In this document: positions 25,899-35,141 of the stretch, piece by piece
How the letters are laid out: each line of letters opens with the position of its first letter
How positions within the stretch are numbered: position 1 is the stretch's first letter
Source: Shimia isoporae
GTDB lineage: Bacteria > Pseudomonadota > Alphaproteobacteria > Rhodobacterales > Rhodobacteraceae
Direction of reading: 5' to 3'
NCBI RefSeq assembly: GCF_004346865.1
Contig: NZ_SMGR01000001.1
Location: 186,001 to 250,000 of the forward strand
DNA length: 64,000 bases
Program-made: the position numbers and the translations under genes
The notes under the pieces: generated by a model
Told to the model about the DNA's origin: nothing
Seen by the model: the letters and a program-made list of their open reading frames with translations, nothing else
Database searches by the model: none

Positions 25899-26776
25899 GC
25901 CGGTTTGGCCCTTACAATAAGATACACGCCTAGCAGGATCATCGGCAGGGACAAAAGCTGACCCATGGTGAGGCCGTAGCCACCCAAGTGCAAAGCAAGG
26001 CCCAGAGGGTTGGTATCGGTTACGAAATGGGCATCGGGTTGGCGGAAGAACTCAACAATGAAACGCGCAACACCATAACCAGCGAAAAACGTCCCAGTTA
26101 GGAGCCCGGGTGTTTTGAAGCCGCCACGCCTCCATGCGAGCCAGAGCATCAACGCACCCAGAATAAGGCCTTCCATCGCAGCTTCGTACAATTGCGACGG
26201 GTGGCGCGCGCACAGAGCAGCAAGTTGACCGCAATCCTGTGCTGCGTGCCCCGGGAAAATAACGCCCCACGGCACATCGGTCGGACGCCCCCAGAGTTCG
26301 GCATTGATGAAGTTCGCAATGCGCCCGAGCAGGAGGCCGGGCCACATGCCTAGAACCATGGCGTCAGCCACCTGCAGTTTGTTGAGCTTGTGTGCACTGG
26401 TGTAAACCCAAGCCGCTATGACAACGCCCAGCATCCCGCCGTGAAAGGCCATGCCTCCTTGCCAGATTTGCAATGTCTCACTCGGATTGGCCGCGTAATA
26501 GGACGGCTTGTAGAACAGCACGTAACCCAAGCGCCCGCCGAGGATCACACCGAGGATCACCCAGGTCAGCAGGTCTTCCACTTGTCTCGCGGAGATCGGA
26601 GCAGTGTCATTGGGCCAAAGACGCTGGGCCCGCACTGCGGCGACTACGATGCGCCAGCCAATCAGGATGCCGACGATGTAAGCCAGCGCATACCAACGCA
26701 GAGCGAACTCCATACCAAAGGCAGAGATCGAGAAAATCTCAGGCGAAATTTCGGGAAAGGGAATGGATGCGCGCAT
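25895..26776 (-). CDS. lgt: Prolipoprotein diacylglyceryl transferase
   Basis: 293 residues, seven membrane segments. It moves diacylglycerol from phosphatidylglycerol to the Cys of prolipoproteins on the periplasmic side of the inner membrane. The Lgt signature [17 protein letters not shown] (about residues 148-164) and the conserved His in MAFHGGMLG are present. First gene of the operon with the methyltransferase and pgeF; diverges from ubiK across about 120 bases. Confidence 0.96.
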   Translation of the reverse strand: MRASIPFPEISPEIFSISAFGMEFALRWYALAYIVGILIGWRIVVAAVRAQRLWPNDTAPISARQVEDLLTWVILGVILGGRLGYVLFYKPSYYAANPSETLQIWQGGMAFHGGMLGVVIAAWVYTSAHKLNKLQVADAMVLGMWPGLLLGRIANFINAELWGRPTDVPWGVIFPGHAAQDCGQLAALCARHPSQLYEAAMEGLILGALMLWLAWRRGGFKTPGLLTGTFFAGYGVARFIVEFFRQPDAHFVTDTNPLGLALHLGGYGLTMGQLLSLPMILLGVYLIVRAKPA

Positions 26777-26894
26777 GGTTCCTCACCGTTTGGCGCCTAA
26801 GTGGCCGCGCAGAGCAGGCAAAGTCAAGGCAGGCAAACGTTCTTGTGTCTGGCGACGGCGCGCCCCATATAGAGGACAGCCAATACCGGAGAAC

Positions 26895-27137
26895 ATGATG
26901 CAGACCCGAAACAAGTTCATGGACGACATGTCCCAGCTGATGACCAATGCAATGGGTGTTGCCCAAGGAGCAAAGGACGAAGCCGAAAACGCCATGAAGT
27001 CGTTGATGGACCGCTGGCTTGCTGATCGCGACTTCGTCACGCGCGAAGAATTCGACGCTGTGCGTGCCATGGCGCAAAAAGCGCGGGAAGAAAACGAAGC
27101 TTTGAAAGCGCGTATCGAGGCGCTCGAAGGCAAGTAA
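26895..27137 (+). CDS. UbiK-type accessory factor (BMFP domain)
   Basis: 80 residues, amphipathic helix then coiled coil. The C-terminal FVTREEFDAVRAMAQKAREE stretch is the BMFP/YqiC core. UbiK assists ubiquinone synthesis in other proteobacteria, and such proteins can fuse membranes in vitro. Two adjacent ATGs (26895, 26898) share the GGAGAA site. A 7-bp hairpin without T-run (27150-27170) lies after the stop. Confidence 0.85.
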   Translation: MMQTRNKFMDDMSQLMTNAMGVAQGAKDEAENAMKSLMDRWLADRDFVTREEFDAVRAMAQKAREENEALKARIEALEGK

Positions 27138-27210
27138 GCGCTTGTTGAACAGGCGGTTCTTGGCCGCCTGATACCTTGCGACACATGGACAGGGTCGTTG
27201 GCGCGGCCTA

Positions 27211-27232
27211 GTCTCCTTGCCGAAAAGGAGAC
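27211..27232 (+). promoter_or_regulatory. Hairpin enclosing the ribosome binding site of the ABC exporter gene
   Basis: GTCTCCTT-GCCGAA-AAGGAGAC, a perfect 8-bp stem. The 3' arm contains the entire Shine-Dalgarno AAGGAG (27225-27230), five bases before the ATG at 27236. In the folded mRNA the ribosome site would be closed, so a translational switch is possible. Confidence 0.6.
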
Positions 27233-27235
27233 GTC

Positions 27236-27964
27236 ATGGCGGACCGCAAGACGCAATCCGAAACCACCACGTTCAGGACACGCGGCCTAACCAAGATTTA
27301 TGGTGAGGGCGCTGCGGCGGTGCATGCGCTGCGCGGTGTAGATCTCGAAATTCCGGAGGGCGAGATTGTCGTATTGCTTGGACCGTCGGGTTCAGGCAAG
27401 TCGACTTTGCTGAACATTGTAGGTGGGCTGGACCGAGCGACCGACGGTGAAGCGTGGTTCCAAGAACAGAACCTGAGCGAAATGAGTGACAGAGCGTTGA
27501 CGCTCTATCGGCGAGACCACGTCGGGTTCGTGTTTCAGTTCTACAATCTTATGCCGTCCCTGACCGCCTATGAAAATGTCGAGTTGGTCACGGAGATCGC
27601 GGAAAACCCCATGGCCGTTGAGCGGGCGCTTGAGCTTGTTGGATTGGGCGAACGCATGAACCACTTTCCCGCGCAGATGTCAGGTGGTGAGCAGCAGCGC
27701 GTGGCGATTGCACGGGCGATTGCCAAAAATCCTACGGTCTTGTTCTGCGATGAGCCAACGGGTGCGCTGGATAGCGCCACCGGGCGGGCCGTTTTGCATG
27801 TGATTAACGACGTGAATCGCGAGTTGGGTGCAACCGTGATGATCGTGACACATGCTGCCGCGACAGCGCAGATGGCGCACCGCGTGATCCATTTCGCGGA
27901 TGGGCAGATCAAGTCGGTTACCCAAAACGAATCCCGCCTCAGCCCGGACGAAATCGCGTGGTGA
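27236..27964 (+). CDS. ABC transporter ATP-binding protein, MacB/LolD type
   Basis: 242 residues. Walker [10 protein letters not shown] (about 51-59), signature [15 protein letters not shown], Walker [13 protein letters not shown] and the switch His in IVTHAA. It energises the FtsX-type permease encoded next, and probably forms with the adaptor a three-part exporter or mechanotransmission system like MacAB or DevBCA. The ATG follows the hairpin described at 27211-27232. Permease gene starts four bases after the stop. Confidence 0.94.
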   Translation: MADRKTQSETTTFRTRGLTKIYGEGAAAVHALRGVDLEIPEGEIVVLLGPSGSGKSTLLNIVGGLDRATDGEAWFQEQNLSEMSDRALTLYRRDHVGFVFQFYNLMPSLTAYENVELVTEIAENPMAVERALELVGLGERMNHFPAQMSGGEQQRVAIARAIAKNPTVLFCDEPTGALDSATGRAVLHVINDVNRELGATVMIVTHAAATAQMAHRVIHFADGQIKSVTQNESRLSPDEIAW

Positions 27965-27968
27965 TGTG

Positions 27969-30332
27969 ATGAGGGCGCTCGATAGAAAACTATTGCGCGA
28001 TTTGTGGCGCATAAAGGGGCAGGCAGGCGCAATTGCGATGGTGGTTGCGGTGGGCGTTCTCTTGCAGGTGATGATGTCGGGCATGATTTCCTCGCTCGAG
28101 GAAACCCGCGCGGCCTACTATGAGCGTTACAGGCTTGCCGAAGTTTTTGCGCCGGTCACCCGCGCGCCCCAGAAACTGCTAGACCGGCTGGCTGAGATCC
28201 CCGGCGTTGCGGCTGTGGAAGGGCGCGTTCAGGGCAGCGCGCTGGTCGACATCGCTGGTCAGGATTTGCCTGTTAGGGCACAGGTGTTGAGCCTGCCGGA
28301 GTGGCGCGATCCTTGGCTGAATGATGTCTATTTATCAAAGGGGCAGCGTCCAAGGGCGGGGCGTACCGACGAAATCCTGTTATTGCGTGCGTTCGCAGAT
28401 GCGCATGACCTTGGGCTTGGAGATGTGTTGTCTGCCACCATGTACGGGAGCAATCGCGAATTCCGCATTGTTGGCATCGCTCAATCGCCTGAATTTCTTT
28501 TCACAACCGCACCCGGAGAGTTTGTTCCTGATGACTCGCGCTTCGCCGTGCTTTGGCTGAATGCGGAAGCCCTTGAAGCGGCCTACGATATGAAGGGTGC
28601 GTTTAACGAGGCGCTTTTGTCGTTAGAACGCGGCGCCGAAGTGAAGCCTGTACTCGCGGCCGTTGATACCCTGCTGGACCGCTATGGCGGCCTGGGCGCC
28701 TATGGGCTGGAAGATCAGATTTCAAACCGGTTCCTCAGCGAGGAGATCAAGGGTTTGACGGCGACGTCTTCGGTCGTGCCTCCCATATTCATGGCCGTGG
28801 CCGCGTTCCTTCTTTACATCGTGATCAGCCGCATGGTCAGCGCCGAACGTGAGCAGATCGGGCTGATCAAAGCCTTCGGGTACACGGACACCGAGGTCGC
28901 GATGCATTACTTCAAATTGGTGGTGACAATCGCCTTGGCCGGTGCCGTTATGGGGTGTCTTGGCGGGGTGTGGGCCGGTCGGGCGCTCGCGGGGCTGTAC
29001 CAAGCGATCTATCATTTGCCCTTTCTTGTTTTTCGCGTGGAGCCGTCAAGTTTCGCGACCGGCATCCTGATCTCAGTGCTTGCTGCAGTGGTCGGCGGAA
29101 TTTCTGTGCTGCGTCAGGTTTTCGCCCTGACGCCTGCCGTGGCCATGCGCCCGCCTGCTCCTGCGGATTACTCCACTTCCGGCGCGATCACGGCGTCGCT
29201 GAAAAACTGGCTGGATCAACCCAGCCGCATGGTCCTGCGTCGGGTGATGCGCAACCCTGGTCGAATTTTTGGCGCGGTTTTAGGAATTGCGGCGGGTATG
29301 GGGCTGAGTTCGGCGCAGATGTCTGTGATGTCCGGTTTTGACGAAGCGCTTGATACGACATTCGGTGTTATCGATCGCTCCGACGTGACAGTCACATTCT
29401 TTGAACAGATGCCAGACAAAGCAGCCTTTGATTTGTTGCATCTCCCCGGCGTGATTGACGTCGAACCGACGCGTGGCGTGAGCGCGGTTTTGCGTTATGG
29501 CACCGAAAGCTATCGCGGATCAGTGACGGGCATGGTGGATGGGGCTCATTTGAGCCGCGCTGTGGATGCTGACCATCGGGATATTCCTATGCCGGAGAGC
29601 GGCATTGTGCTAGCGAAGTCGCTGGCCGACACGCTTGGGGTCGGAGCCGGTGACACCGTCGTGGTTGAAGTCCTGCAGGGGCGGAGGCCGGTGCTTGAGC
29701 TGCGTGTGGCGCGGATTGCAGATACGCTGATGGGCGCGCCCGCATATATGCACATAGACGCCCTGAACCGCGCGATGGGCGAGCCGGGCCGCATTTCGGG
29801 CGCTTACCTACGCGTTGATGCAGAGAGCTATCCTGCATTGTTTGCCGAACTCAAGGATGTGCCGAGTGTGGCGGGCGTTACCCGCAAGAATGACGCACGA
29901 TTGGCGATGAAAAAGCTGATGGACGAAGGCGCGGGCACCATGCGCTATGTCATGGCATTGATCGCGGGGATCATTACATTTGGCATTGTCTATAACAGCG
30001 CAAGGATCAGCTTTGGCGAGCAATCAAGGGATTTGGCAAGCTTGCGGGTCATGGGTTTTTCCCAAAGCGAGGCCGCCTTCATTCTGCTTGGAGAGCTGGC
30101 ATTGGTGGTACTGATTGCTTTGCCTTTGGGTGTGCTGATCGGTTTTGGCCTGTCCTACTTGGTGGCCGCCGGTTTCAGCACGGACCTATATCAGATCCCT
30201 ACCGGTTTCCGACCTGATGCCTTTGGCGTTGCGGGGATGGCAGTGGTGGGAGCCGCCCTTATCAGCGGCTGGCTTGTGAAACGCGAGATCGAGAAAGTCG
30301 ACCTTGTGGCAACCCTGAAGACGAGAGAGTGA
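27969..30332 (+). CDS. ABC transporter permease with two FtsX domains
   Basis: 787 residues. One membrane segment near the N-terminus (about 18-38), a large periplasmic part, three segments at about 265-400 (first FtsX domain), then another segment near 440-460, a second periplasmic part, and a last FtsX domain with three segments at about 655-780. This double FtsX layout is found in exporters of lipids or small molecules. The ATG at 27969 is four bases after the ATPase stop; the frame upstream is inside that gene. The stop overlaps the adaptor start (GTGA). Confidence 0.9.
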   Translation: MRALDRKLLRDLWRIKGQAGAIAMVVAVGVLLQVMMSGMISSLEETRAAYYERYRLAEVFAPVTRAPQKLLDRLAEIPGVAAVEGRVQGSALVDIAGQDLPVRAQVLSLPEWRDPWLNDVYLSKGQRPRAGRTDEILLLRAFADAHDLGLGDVLSATMYGSNREFRIVGIAQSPEFLFTTAPGEFVPDDSRFAVLWLNAEALEAAYDMKGAFNEALLSLERGAEVKPVLAAVDTLLDRYGGLGAYGLEDQISNRFLSEEIKGLTATSSVVPPIFMAVAAFLLYIVISRMVSAEREQIGLIKAFGYTDTEVAMHYFKLVVTIALAGAVMGCLGGVWAGRALAGLYQAIYHLPFLVFRVEPSSFATGILISVLAAVVGGISVLRQVFALTPAVAMRPPAPADYSTSGAITASLKNWLDQPSRMVLRRVMRNPGRIFGAVLGIAAGMGLSSAQMSVMSGFDEALDTTFGVIDRSDVTVTFFEQMPDKAAFDLLHLPGVIDVEPTRGVSAVLRYGTESYRGSVTGMVDGAHLSRAVDADHRDIPMPESGIVLAKSLADTLGVGAGDTVVVEVLQGRRPVLELRVARIADTLMGAPAYMHIDALNRAMGEPGRISGAYLRVDAESYPALFAELKDVPSVAGVTRKNDARLAMKKLMDEGAGTMRYVMALIAGIITFGIVYNSARISFGEQSRDLASLRVMGFSQSEAAFILLGELALVVLIALPLGVLIGFGLSYLVAAGFSTDLYQIPTGFRPDAFGVAGMAVVGAALISGWLVKREIEKVDLVATLKTRE

Positions 30333-31573
30333 GCGAGATGGCGAGGAAACGGCAATCGCGGCGGGTTTTGACGGTGGTGGCGGCTGTGATTATCGGCGGA
30401 GCCCTGGCGGCGGCTTTTTGGCCCAAGCCCATGTTGGTGGACATTGGACAGGTCGCGCGTGGCCCGATGGTTGTAACCGTGGATGAGGAAGCGCGAACGC
30501 AGGTACGCGATCCTTATGTGGTGTCCACGCCGATCGCCGGTCGGCTTCTGCGGGTCTCTCTGGAGCCGGGAGACTATGTGGAAGAGGGCAAAACGATAGT
30601 AGCGCAGATGCTGCCCACCAATCCTGCGGCATTGGATATTCGGACAAGAGAGCAGGCCAACGCTGCAATAGCGGCGGCGGAGGCGGCGCTGCGAGTGGCG
30701 GAAGCAGACGTAAACAAGGCTCTGGCGGATCGGGATCTGGCCGAAGAAGATGTGAAACGTGCACGCGCACTTTTTAAACAGGACACCATCTCTCGGGCCG
30801 CGCTTGATCGGGCAGAAGGTACCTGGAAAACCGTTCAGGCCACGGTGGACACTGCAAGAGCCGCGATATCGATGCGGGTCGCCGATCTTAACAACGCAAA
30901 AGCGCGGTTGATTAGTTTTGACGACCAAAGCCTTTATGGCGTTGCGCAGGCAGCGGAAGTGAACCCGATCTCCCTGCCGTCGCCGATCACCGGTCGCGTA
31001 CTTCAGGTGATCCAGAAAAGCGAAACCACGCTCGGGGCAGGCACTCCAATACTTGAAGTGGGCGACACCGCCAGCGACCTGGAGGTTGTGGTCGAACTTT
31101 TGTCCACGGATGCAGTGCGTGTGACTGTTGGCGACCGCGTGGCGATTACCAACTGGGGCGGAGAAGGCGACTTGGCGGGCGTTGTGGATCGGATTGATCC
31201 GTGGGGTTTTACCAAGCACTCGGCGCTGGGTGTCGAAGAGCAGCGGGTCAATGCGGTGATCCAATTCACCGGTGATCCGGAGAGCTGGGGCACACTGGGG
31301 CATGGCTTTCGCGTCGAAACCCGGATCATCGTCTGGGAAGTCGAAGACACGCTCATTGCGCCTTCGAGCGCGCTTTTCCGGCAGGATGGCAAGTGGAAGG
31401 TGTTTGTTGCGGGAGCCGATGGCTCCGCGCAGTTGCGGGACGTCCGTATCGGACGCAACAACGGTATCGAAGCGCAGGTTCTAGACGGTGTTGATGTGGG
31501 CGAAGCGGTGGTTTTGTACCCGTCTGCAGGCCTGAGTGACGGGACCAAGATCGCTCAGAGATCAATGAACTGA
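30329..31573 (+). CDS. Periplasmic adaptor (HlyD/MacA-type membrane fusion protein)
   Basis: 414 residues. One membrane anchor (about residues 13-30) precedes a lipoyl-like half (GRLLRVSLEPGDYVEEGKTI), a long coiled-coil hairpin (about 95-190, Ala/Glu/Asp-rich), the second lipoyl half (PITGRVLQVIQKSETTLGAG) and beta-barrel parts. It would join the FtsX-type permease to an outer-membrane channel; no TolC gene is adjacent. GTG start overlapping the permease stop by 4 bases; an ATG at 30338 is possible. Confidence 0.9.
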   Translation: MSEMARKRQSRRVLTVVAAVIIGGALAAAFWPKPMLVDIGQVARGPMVVTVDEEARTQVRDPYVVSTPIAGRLLRVSLEPGDYVEEGKTIVAQMLPTNPAALDIRTREQANAAIAAAEAALRVAEADVNKALADRDLAEEDVKRARALFKQDTISRAALDRAEGTWKTVQATVDTARAAISMRVADLNNAKARLISFDDQSLYGVAQAAEVNPISLPSPITGRVLQVIQKSETTLGAGTPILEVGDTASDLEVVVELLSTDAVRVTVGDRVAITNWGGEGDLAGVVDRIDPWGFTKHSALGVEEQRVNAVIQFTGDPESWGTLGHGFRVETRIIVWEVEDTLIAPSSALFRQDGKWKVFVAGADGSAQLRDVRIGRNNGIEAQVLDGVDVGEAVVLYPSAGLSDGTKIAQRSMN

Positions 31574-31874
31574 TCTTTCTGAAGGCAATTCGGATTTCTC
31601 AGAAAATCCTGGTCAAGTTGTTGTTATTCAGCGAAAAAAACAGGTCTCGGCCGAATATTGCGGGCGAGTACGCAGGAAACGCCTGCGTCTTGTGCTGAAA
31701 TGAGTTTAATCCACAACTTATTGCGTTATCCACAGATATTTTGCTTTACAGGTCAGCTTGAGCGCAGCACGATATGTTGTAAGGCCAGTGGGAACGACCA
31801 CAGGTTCTAGAGCAGACACCAAGCGTTAGGGATGCTGCCACGTCCATAGCGCAACAGCAAAAAGAGGTGGCGCT
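31574..31874. other. Intergenic stretch with a hairpin and DnaA-box-like sites
   Basis: No gene seen. It holds ACGCAGG-AAACG-CCTGCGT (31670-31688), a 7-bp hairpin, then TAATCCACA (31707-31715) and a perfect DnaA box TTATCCACA (31726-31734), followed by an AT-rich piece. The last 60 bases should include the promoter and ribosome site (AAAGAGG) of the YbjN gene. Confidence 0.55.
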
Positions 31875-32375
31875 ATGGCATTGTCCGAACATCTTCTGGA
31901 AGAAGACCTGCATCCTATCGACATCGTTGAGCACATCGCGACGTATTATGACTGGAACTTTGACCGTATCGCCGACGACCAGATTGCAATGGCGGTTGAA
32001 GGCCAATGGAAGACTTATTCCATAACCCTGGCATGGTCGGGTTTTGACGAAACGCTTCGACTTGTGTGTTCATTCGAAAACGAGCCTCCCGAAGAAAAAC
32101 TGCCGCAGCTCTATGAAGCGCTGAACGCGGTTAACGATGAGTGTTGGACCGGTGCGTTCACGTTCTGGGCAAAGCAACAATTGATGATTTATCGCTATGG
32201 ATTGGCGTTGACCGGCGGCCAAGTGGCGGGTCCGGAACAGATCGATGCCCTGATCCGTTCGGCTGTTGAGGCATGTGAGCGTTTCTACCCTGCGTTCCAG
32301 CTTGTTGTCTGGGGAGACCGCAAGGTTGAAGACGCGATGCAGGTTGCCATTGCAGAGGCCTACGGGCGAGCGTAA
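31875..32375 (+). CDS. YbjN domain-containing protein
   Basis: 166 residues, cytosolic, acidic. HPIDIVEHIATYYDWNFDR at the start and LRLVCSFENEPPEEKLPQLYEALNAVND, here read in two parts, are typical of the YbjN/type III-chaperone-like fold. Role unknown; the fold is that of small secretion chaperones. Ribosome site AAAGAGG six bases before the ATG. proC follows after 30 bases. Confidence 0.88.
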   Translation: MALSEHLLEEDLHPIDIVEHIATYYDWNFDRIADDQIAMAVEGQWKTYSITLAWSGFDETLRLVCSFENEPPEEKLPQLYEALNAVNDECWTGAFTFWAKQQLMIYRYGLALTGGQVAGPEQIDALIRSAVEACERFYPAFQLVVWGDRKVEDAMQVAIAEAYGRA

Positions 32376-32380
32376 CACTT

Positions 32381-32402
32381 TCCCCCAAAGACGAAGGGGG
32401 GA
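32381..32402 (+). promoter_or_regulatory. Hairpin over the proC ribosome binding site
   Basis: TCCCCC (32381-32386) can pair with the G-run and A at 32396-32402, which is the Shine-Dalgarno of proC (ATG at 32406). Short stem of six pairs; weaker case than the one at 27211. Confidence 0.35.
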
Positions 32403-32405
32403 CTT

Positions 32406-33221
32406 ATGGACATGAAAGATGTGGCCGAAAAAGGGCTGGTTTTGCTGGGTTGCGGCAAAATGGGTTCTGCCATGTTGCAGGGATGGCTGGCCGATGGGCT
32501 GCCAGCGACGTCGGTGTGGGTGAAAGACCCTTATCCAAACGATTTTGTGCAACGTGCCGGTGTGCACGTGAATGCCGATCTTCCGGCCTCTCCGGCAATT
32601 GTGATTATTGCCGTTAAGCCCCAAATGATGGCGGACGCCCTGCCGGTTTTGGCTGCCATGGGCAACGGTACGACGCTGTTTGTGTCGGTGGCTGCGGGTA
32701 TTTCCATCGCAACTTACGAAGGCATGCTCGGGAGCGAGACACCTATTGTGCGGGCGATGCCCAACACCCCGGCCGCGGTCGGCAAGGGTATCACTGCGAT
32801 AGTTGCCAATGCGCATGCTGGCGATGATGGTCTGGGTGCCGCCGAAGGGCTGTTGCAGGCTGTCGGCCAAGTGGTGCGTCTTGAGCGCGAAGAGCAGATG
32901 GATGCGGTTACCGGTGTAAGCGGTTCCGGTCCGGCTTATGTGTTTCATCTGATTGAAACTTTGGCGGCGGCAGGCGAGGCCCAAGGGCTTTCCGCCGACT
33001 TGTCGATGGCATTGGCAAAGGCGACGGTTGCTGGGGCGGGCGTGTTGGCGGAGCTTGCAGAGGAAACACCCGAGCAACTCCGTATCAATGTGACCAGCCC
33101 GAATGGTACAACGCAAGCGGGACTTGAGGAGTTGATGGACCCTGCGAACGGCCTGCCGCCTTTGATGCTACGTACAGTCGGGGCCGCCACATTGCGCAGT
33201 CGGGAGTTGGCAAATGGGTGA
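32406..33221 (+). CDS. proC: Pyrroline-5-carboxylate reductase
   Basis: 271 residues. Last step of proline synthesis, with NAD(P)H. N-terminal Rossmann motif LLGCGKMGSAML, PNTPAAVGKG, and the C-terminal signature with SGSGPAYVFHLIE and TSPNGTTQAGLEEL. The ATG at 32406 has a strong G-rich ribosome site; a second ATG two codons later is less likely. Overlaps csaA by 8 bases. Confidence 0.95.
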   Translation: MDMKDVAEKGLVLLGCGKMGSAMLQGWLADGLPATSVWVKDPYPNDFVQRAGVHVNADLPASPAIVIIAVKPQMMADALPVLAAMGNGTTLFVSVAAGISIATYEGMLGSETPIVRAMPNTPAAVGKGITAIVANAHAGDDGLGAAEGLLQAVGQVVRLEREEQMDAVTGVSGSGPAYVFHLIETLAAAGEAQGLSADLSMALAKATVAGAGVLAELAEETPEQLRINVTSPNGTTQAGLEELMDPANGLPPLMLRTVGAATLRSRELANG

Positions 33222-33552
33222 CATCGACTTTGACGACTTTCTCAAGGTCGATATCCGCGTCGGTACCGTGACCCGCGCAGAGCCTTATCCTGAGGCCCGC
33301 AAGCCAGCAATCAAGCTTTGGGTCGACTTCGGTGATGAAATTGGTGAGCGAAAGAGTTCGGCCCAGATCACAAAGCATTACGATCCAGAGCAGTTGATCG
33401 GCAAACAGGTGATGGCGGTTGTGAATTTTCCACCACGCCAGATTGGCAAGTTTATGAGCGAAATACTCGTTCTTGGGCTGCCGGACGAACATGGTGACAT
33501 TGTTCTGATCGGCCCCGATAAGGGCGTCCCCGTGGGAGGGCGAATGCATTGA
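33214..33552 (+). CDS. csaA: CsaA-type tRNA-binding chaperone-like protein
   Basis: 112 residues forming one OB-fold tRNA-binding domain: KVDIRVGTVTRAEPYP at the start, SSAQITKHY, and VVNFPPRQIGKFMSEILVL, read as separate motifs. CsaA proteins have been linked with protein export and bind tRNA. Length is normal. Placed between proC and the hydroxyacid dehydrogenase with overlaps on both sides. Confidence 0.92.
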   Translation: MGDIDFDDFLKVDIRVGTVTRAEPYPEARKPAIKLWVDFGDEIGERKSSAQITKHYDPEQLIGKQVMAVVNFPPRQIGKFMSEILVLGLPDEHGDIVLIGPDKGVPVGGRMH

Positions 33553-34502
33553 AAAAGCTCTATATTACAAGGCCGCTGCCTGAACCCGTTGTGGCCGCCG
33601 CCCGAGAAGAATTCGACGTGGTTTTGAGGCGCAACACGAGCCCTTTGAGCCAGAGTGACATGCGCACAGCTTTGCGTGACTATGATGCCGTGTTGCCCAC
33701 GTTGGGGGATATGTTTGATGCCAAAGTCTTCGCGGATGTGCCGGAGCCGCGGTGCAAGCTGTTGGCCAATTTCGGAGTTGGCTACAACCACATAGACGTG
33801 GCAGCGGCAAAGACGGCCGGCGTCGAAGTCACCAACACGCCAGGAGCTGTTACAGACGCAACCGCTGACATTGCGATGACACTGATGCTCATGAGCGCGC
33901 GCCGCGCCGCAGAAGGCGAGCGGTTGGTGCGATCAGGTAAGTGGACCGGCTGGCATCCAACCCAGATGCTTGGCATGCATCTTTCGCGAAAAACCGTGGC
34001 GATTGCCGGAATGGGGCGTATTGGGCAGGCCATTGCACAGCGTTGCTATTTCGGATTTGGCATGAAGGTAATGTACTGGAATCGTTCTGAAAAAACGATG
34101 GAGTTTGATGCCGAACGTGTGGAAGACCTTACGGAGATGGCTGCCGTCGCAGACGTCGTGGTTGCCGCCGTCCCAGGCGGCTCGGAAACGCAGCATCTGT
34201 TTGATGCGGATGTGTTCAACGCCATGCAGCCGCACGCCCATTTCATAAATATCTCGCGTGGCGAGGTGGTCGACGAACAGGCGCTGATTTCTGCGTTGCA
34301 GGACAATGTCATCGGCGGTGCAGGCCTGGATGTTTACGAATTCGAACCTGATGTACCAGAGGCGTTGCGCCAGCTTGAGAACGTCACATTGCTTCCGCAT
34401 CTGGGGACTGCCGCGCTAGAGGTCCGGACGCAAATGGGAATGATGGCCGTTGAAAATTTGAAGGCCTTTGCGCAAGGCAAGGCGCTTCCGAACAAGGTTT
34501 AG
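33549..34502 (+). CDS. D-2-hydroxyacid dehydrogenase (glyoxylate/hydroxypyruvate reductase type)
   Basis: 317 residues. NAD(P)-binding motif GMGRIGQAIAQR (about 157-168), catalytic Arg in NISRGEVVDE, and His in LPHLGTAA. It reduces a 2-keto acid such as glyoxylate or hydroxypyruvate. TTG start inside the ATTGA overlap with the csaA stop; no ATG is available nearby, and the frame begins well with KKLYITRPLP. Ends just before the 11-bp-unit repeat at 34512. Confidence 0.9.
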   Translation: MKKLYITRPLPEPVVAAAREEFDVVLRRNTSPLSQSDMRTALRDYDAVLPTLGDMFDAKVFADVPEPRCKLLANFGVGYNHIDVAAAKTAGVEVTNTPGAVTDATADIAMTLMLMSARRAAEGERLVRSGKWTGWHPTQMLGMHLSRKTVAIAGMGRIGQAIAQRCYFGFGMKVMYWNRSEKTMEFDAERVEDLTEMAAVADVVVAAVPGGSETQHLFDADVFNAMQPHAHFINISRGEVVDEQALISALQDNVIGGAGLDVYEFEPDVPEALRQLENVTLLPHLGTAALEVRTQMGMMAVENLKAFAQGKALPNKV

Positions 34503-34511
34503 AAACCGGTC

Positions 34512-34550
34512 TCTGCAAAGCATCTGCAGAACGTAGGTATTGTGTCGGTG
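34512..34550 (+). repeat. Dispersed 3 x 11-bp element, copy 1 (degenerate)
   Basis: TCTGCAAA leader, then three 11-base units: GCATCTG-CAGA, ACGTAGG-TATT, GTGTCGG-TGTC. Same frame and length as the better-kept copies at 49470 and 61853. Lies between the convergent dehydrogenase and tdk genes. Confidence 0.7.
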
Positions 34551-35141
34551 TCATTCAGGGGGGAGGTCGTTCATGGCCTCGCGCCAATGACGCCTGCACA
34601 GGGACACATAGGTCTCGTTGCCGCCAATCTGGACCTGAGCCCCCTCTCGCAACGCGTTGCCGTTTTCGTCCTGTCGAACGACCATTGTCGCCTTCTTGCC
34701 GCAGTGGCAGATCGTACGGACCTCACGCATTTCGTCAGAGAGCGCCAGAAGTGCCGCCGAACCGGGGAACAGATGGCCCTGAAAATCGACGCGCAGGCCA
34801 TAACACATGACCGGTACTTTGAGGTCGTCTACCACCCTTGCCAGTTGCCAGACCTGATCCTGTGTCAGGAACTGCGCCTCATCAATGAAGACACAGTTGA
34901 AGGGATCTTTGGCCAGTTGGTCTCGTATCTTTGCAAAAAGATCCGTGCTGCCGTCGAACGTGTCCGCTGCGGCCGAGATACCGATGCGGGAGGCAATCTT
35001 TCCCTCGCCGGCGCGATCATCAAGGCGCGCGGTCAACAGATACGTGTGCATACCGCGTTCACGGTAGTTGTGGGAGGCTTGCAGAAGCACCGTCGATTTG
35101 CCGGCGTTCATGGTCGAGTAGTTGAAATAGAGCTTGGCCAT
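34551..35141 (-). CDS. tdk: Thymidine kinase
   Basis: 196 residues, type II enzyme. P-loop STMNAGKST (about 9-17), FIDEAQFL (Walker B with catalytic Glu), and a zinc ribbon with Cys in CHCGKKA and CRRHW. Salvages thymidine. The stop is directly at the edge of the dispersed repeat. The leader on the minus strand includes the 12-bp hairpin at 35193. Confidence 0.96.
   Translation of the reverse strand: MAKLYFNYSTMNAGKSTVLLQASHNYRERGMHTYLLTARLDDRAGEGKIASRIGISAAADTFDGSTDLFAKIRDQLAKDPFNCVFIDEAQFLTQDQVWQLARVVDDLKVPVMCYGLRVDFQGHLFPGSAALLALSDEMREVRTICHCGKKATMVVRQDENGNALREGAQVQIGGNETYVSLCRRHWREAMNDLPPE

Noticed and set aside
27150-27170. Hairpin after ubiK as a terminator
   Set aside because: Seven-bp stem but no T-run; kept only as a remark in the gene entry.
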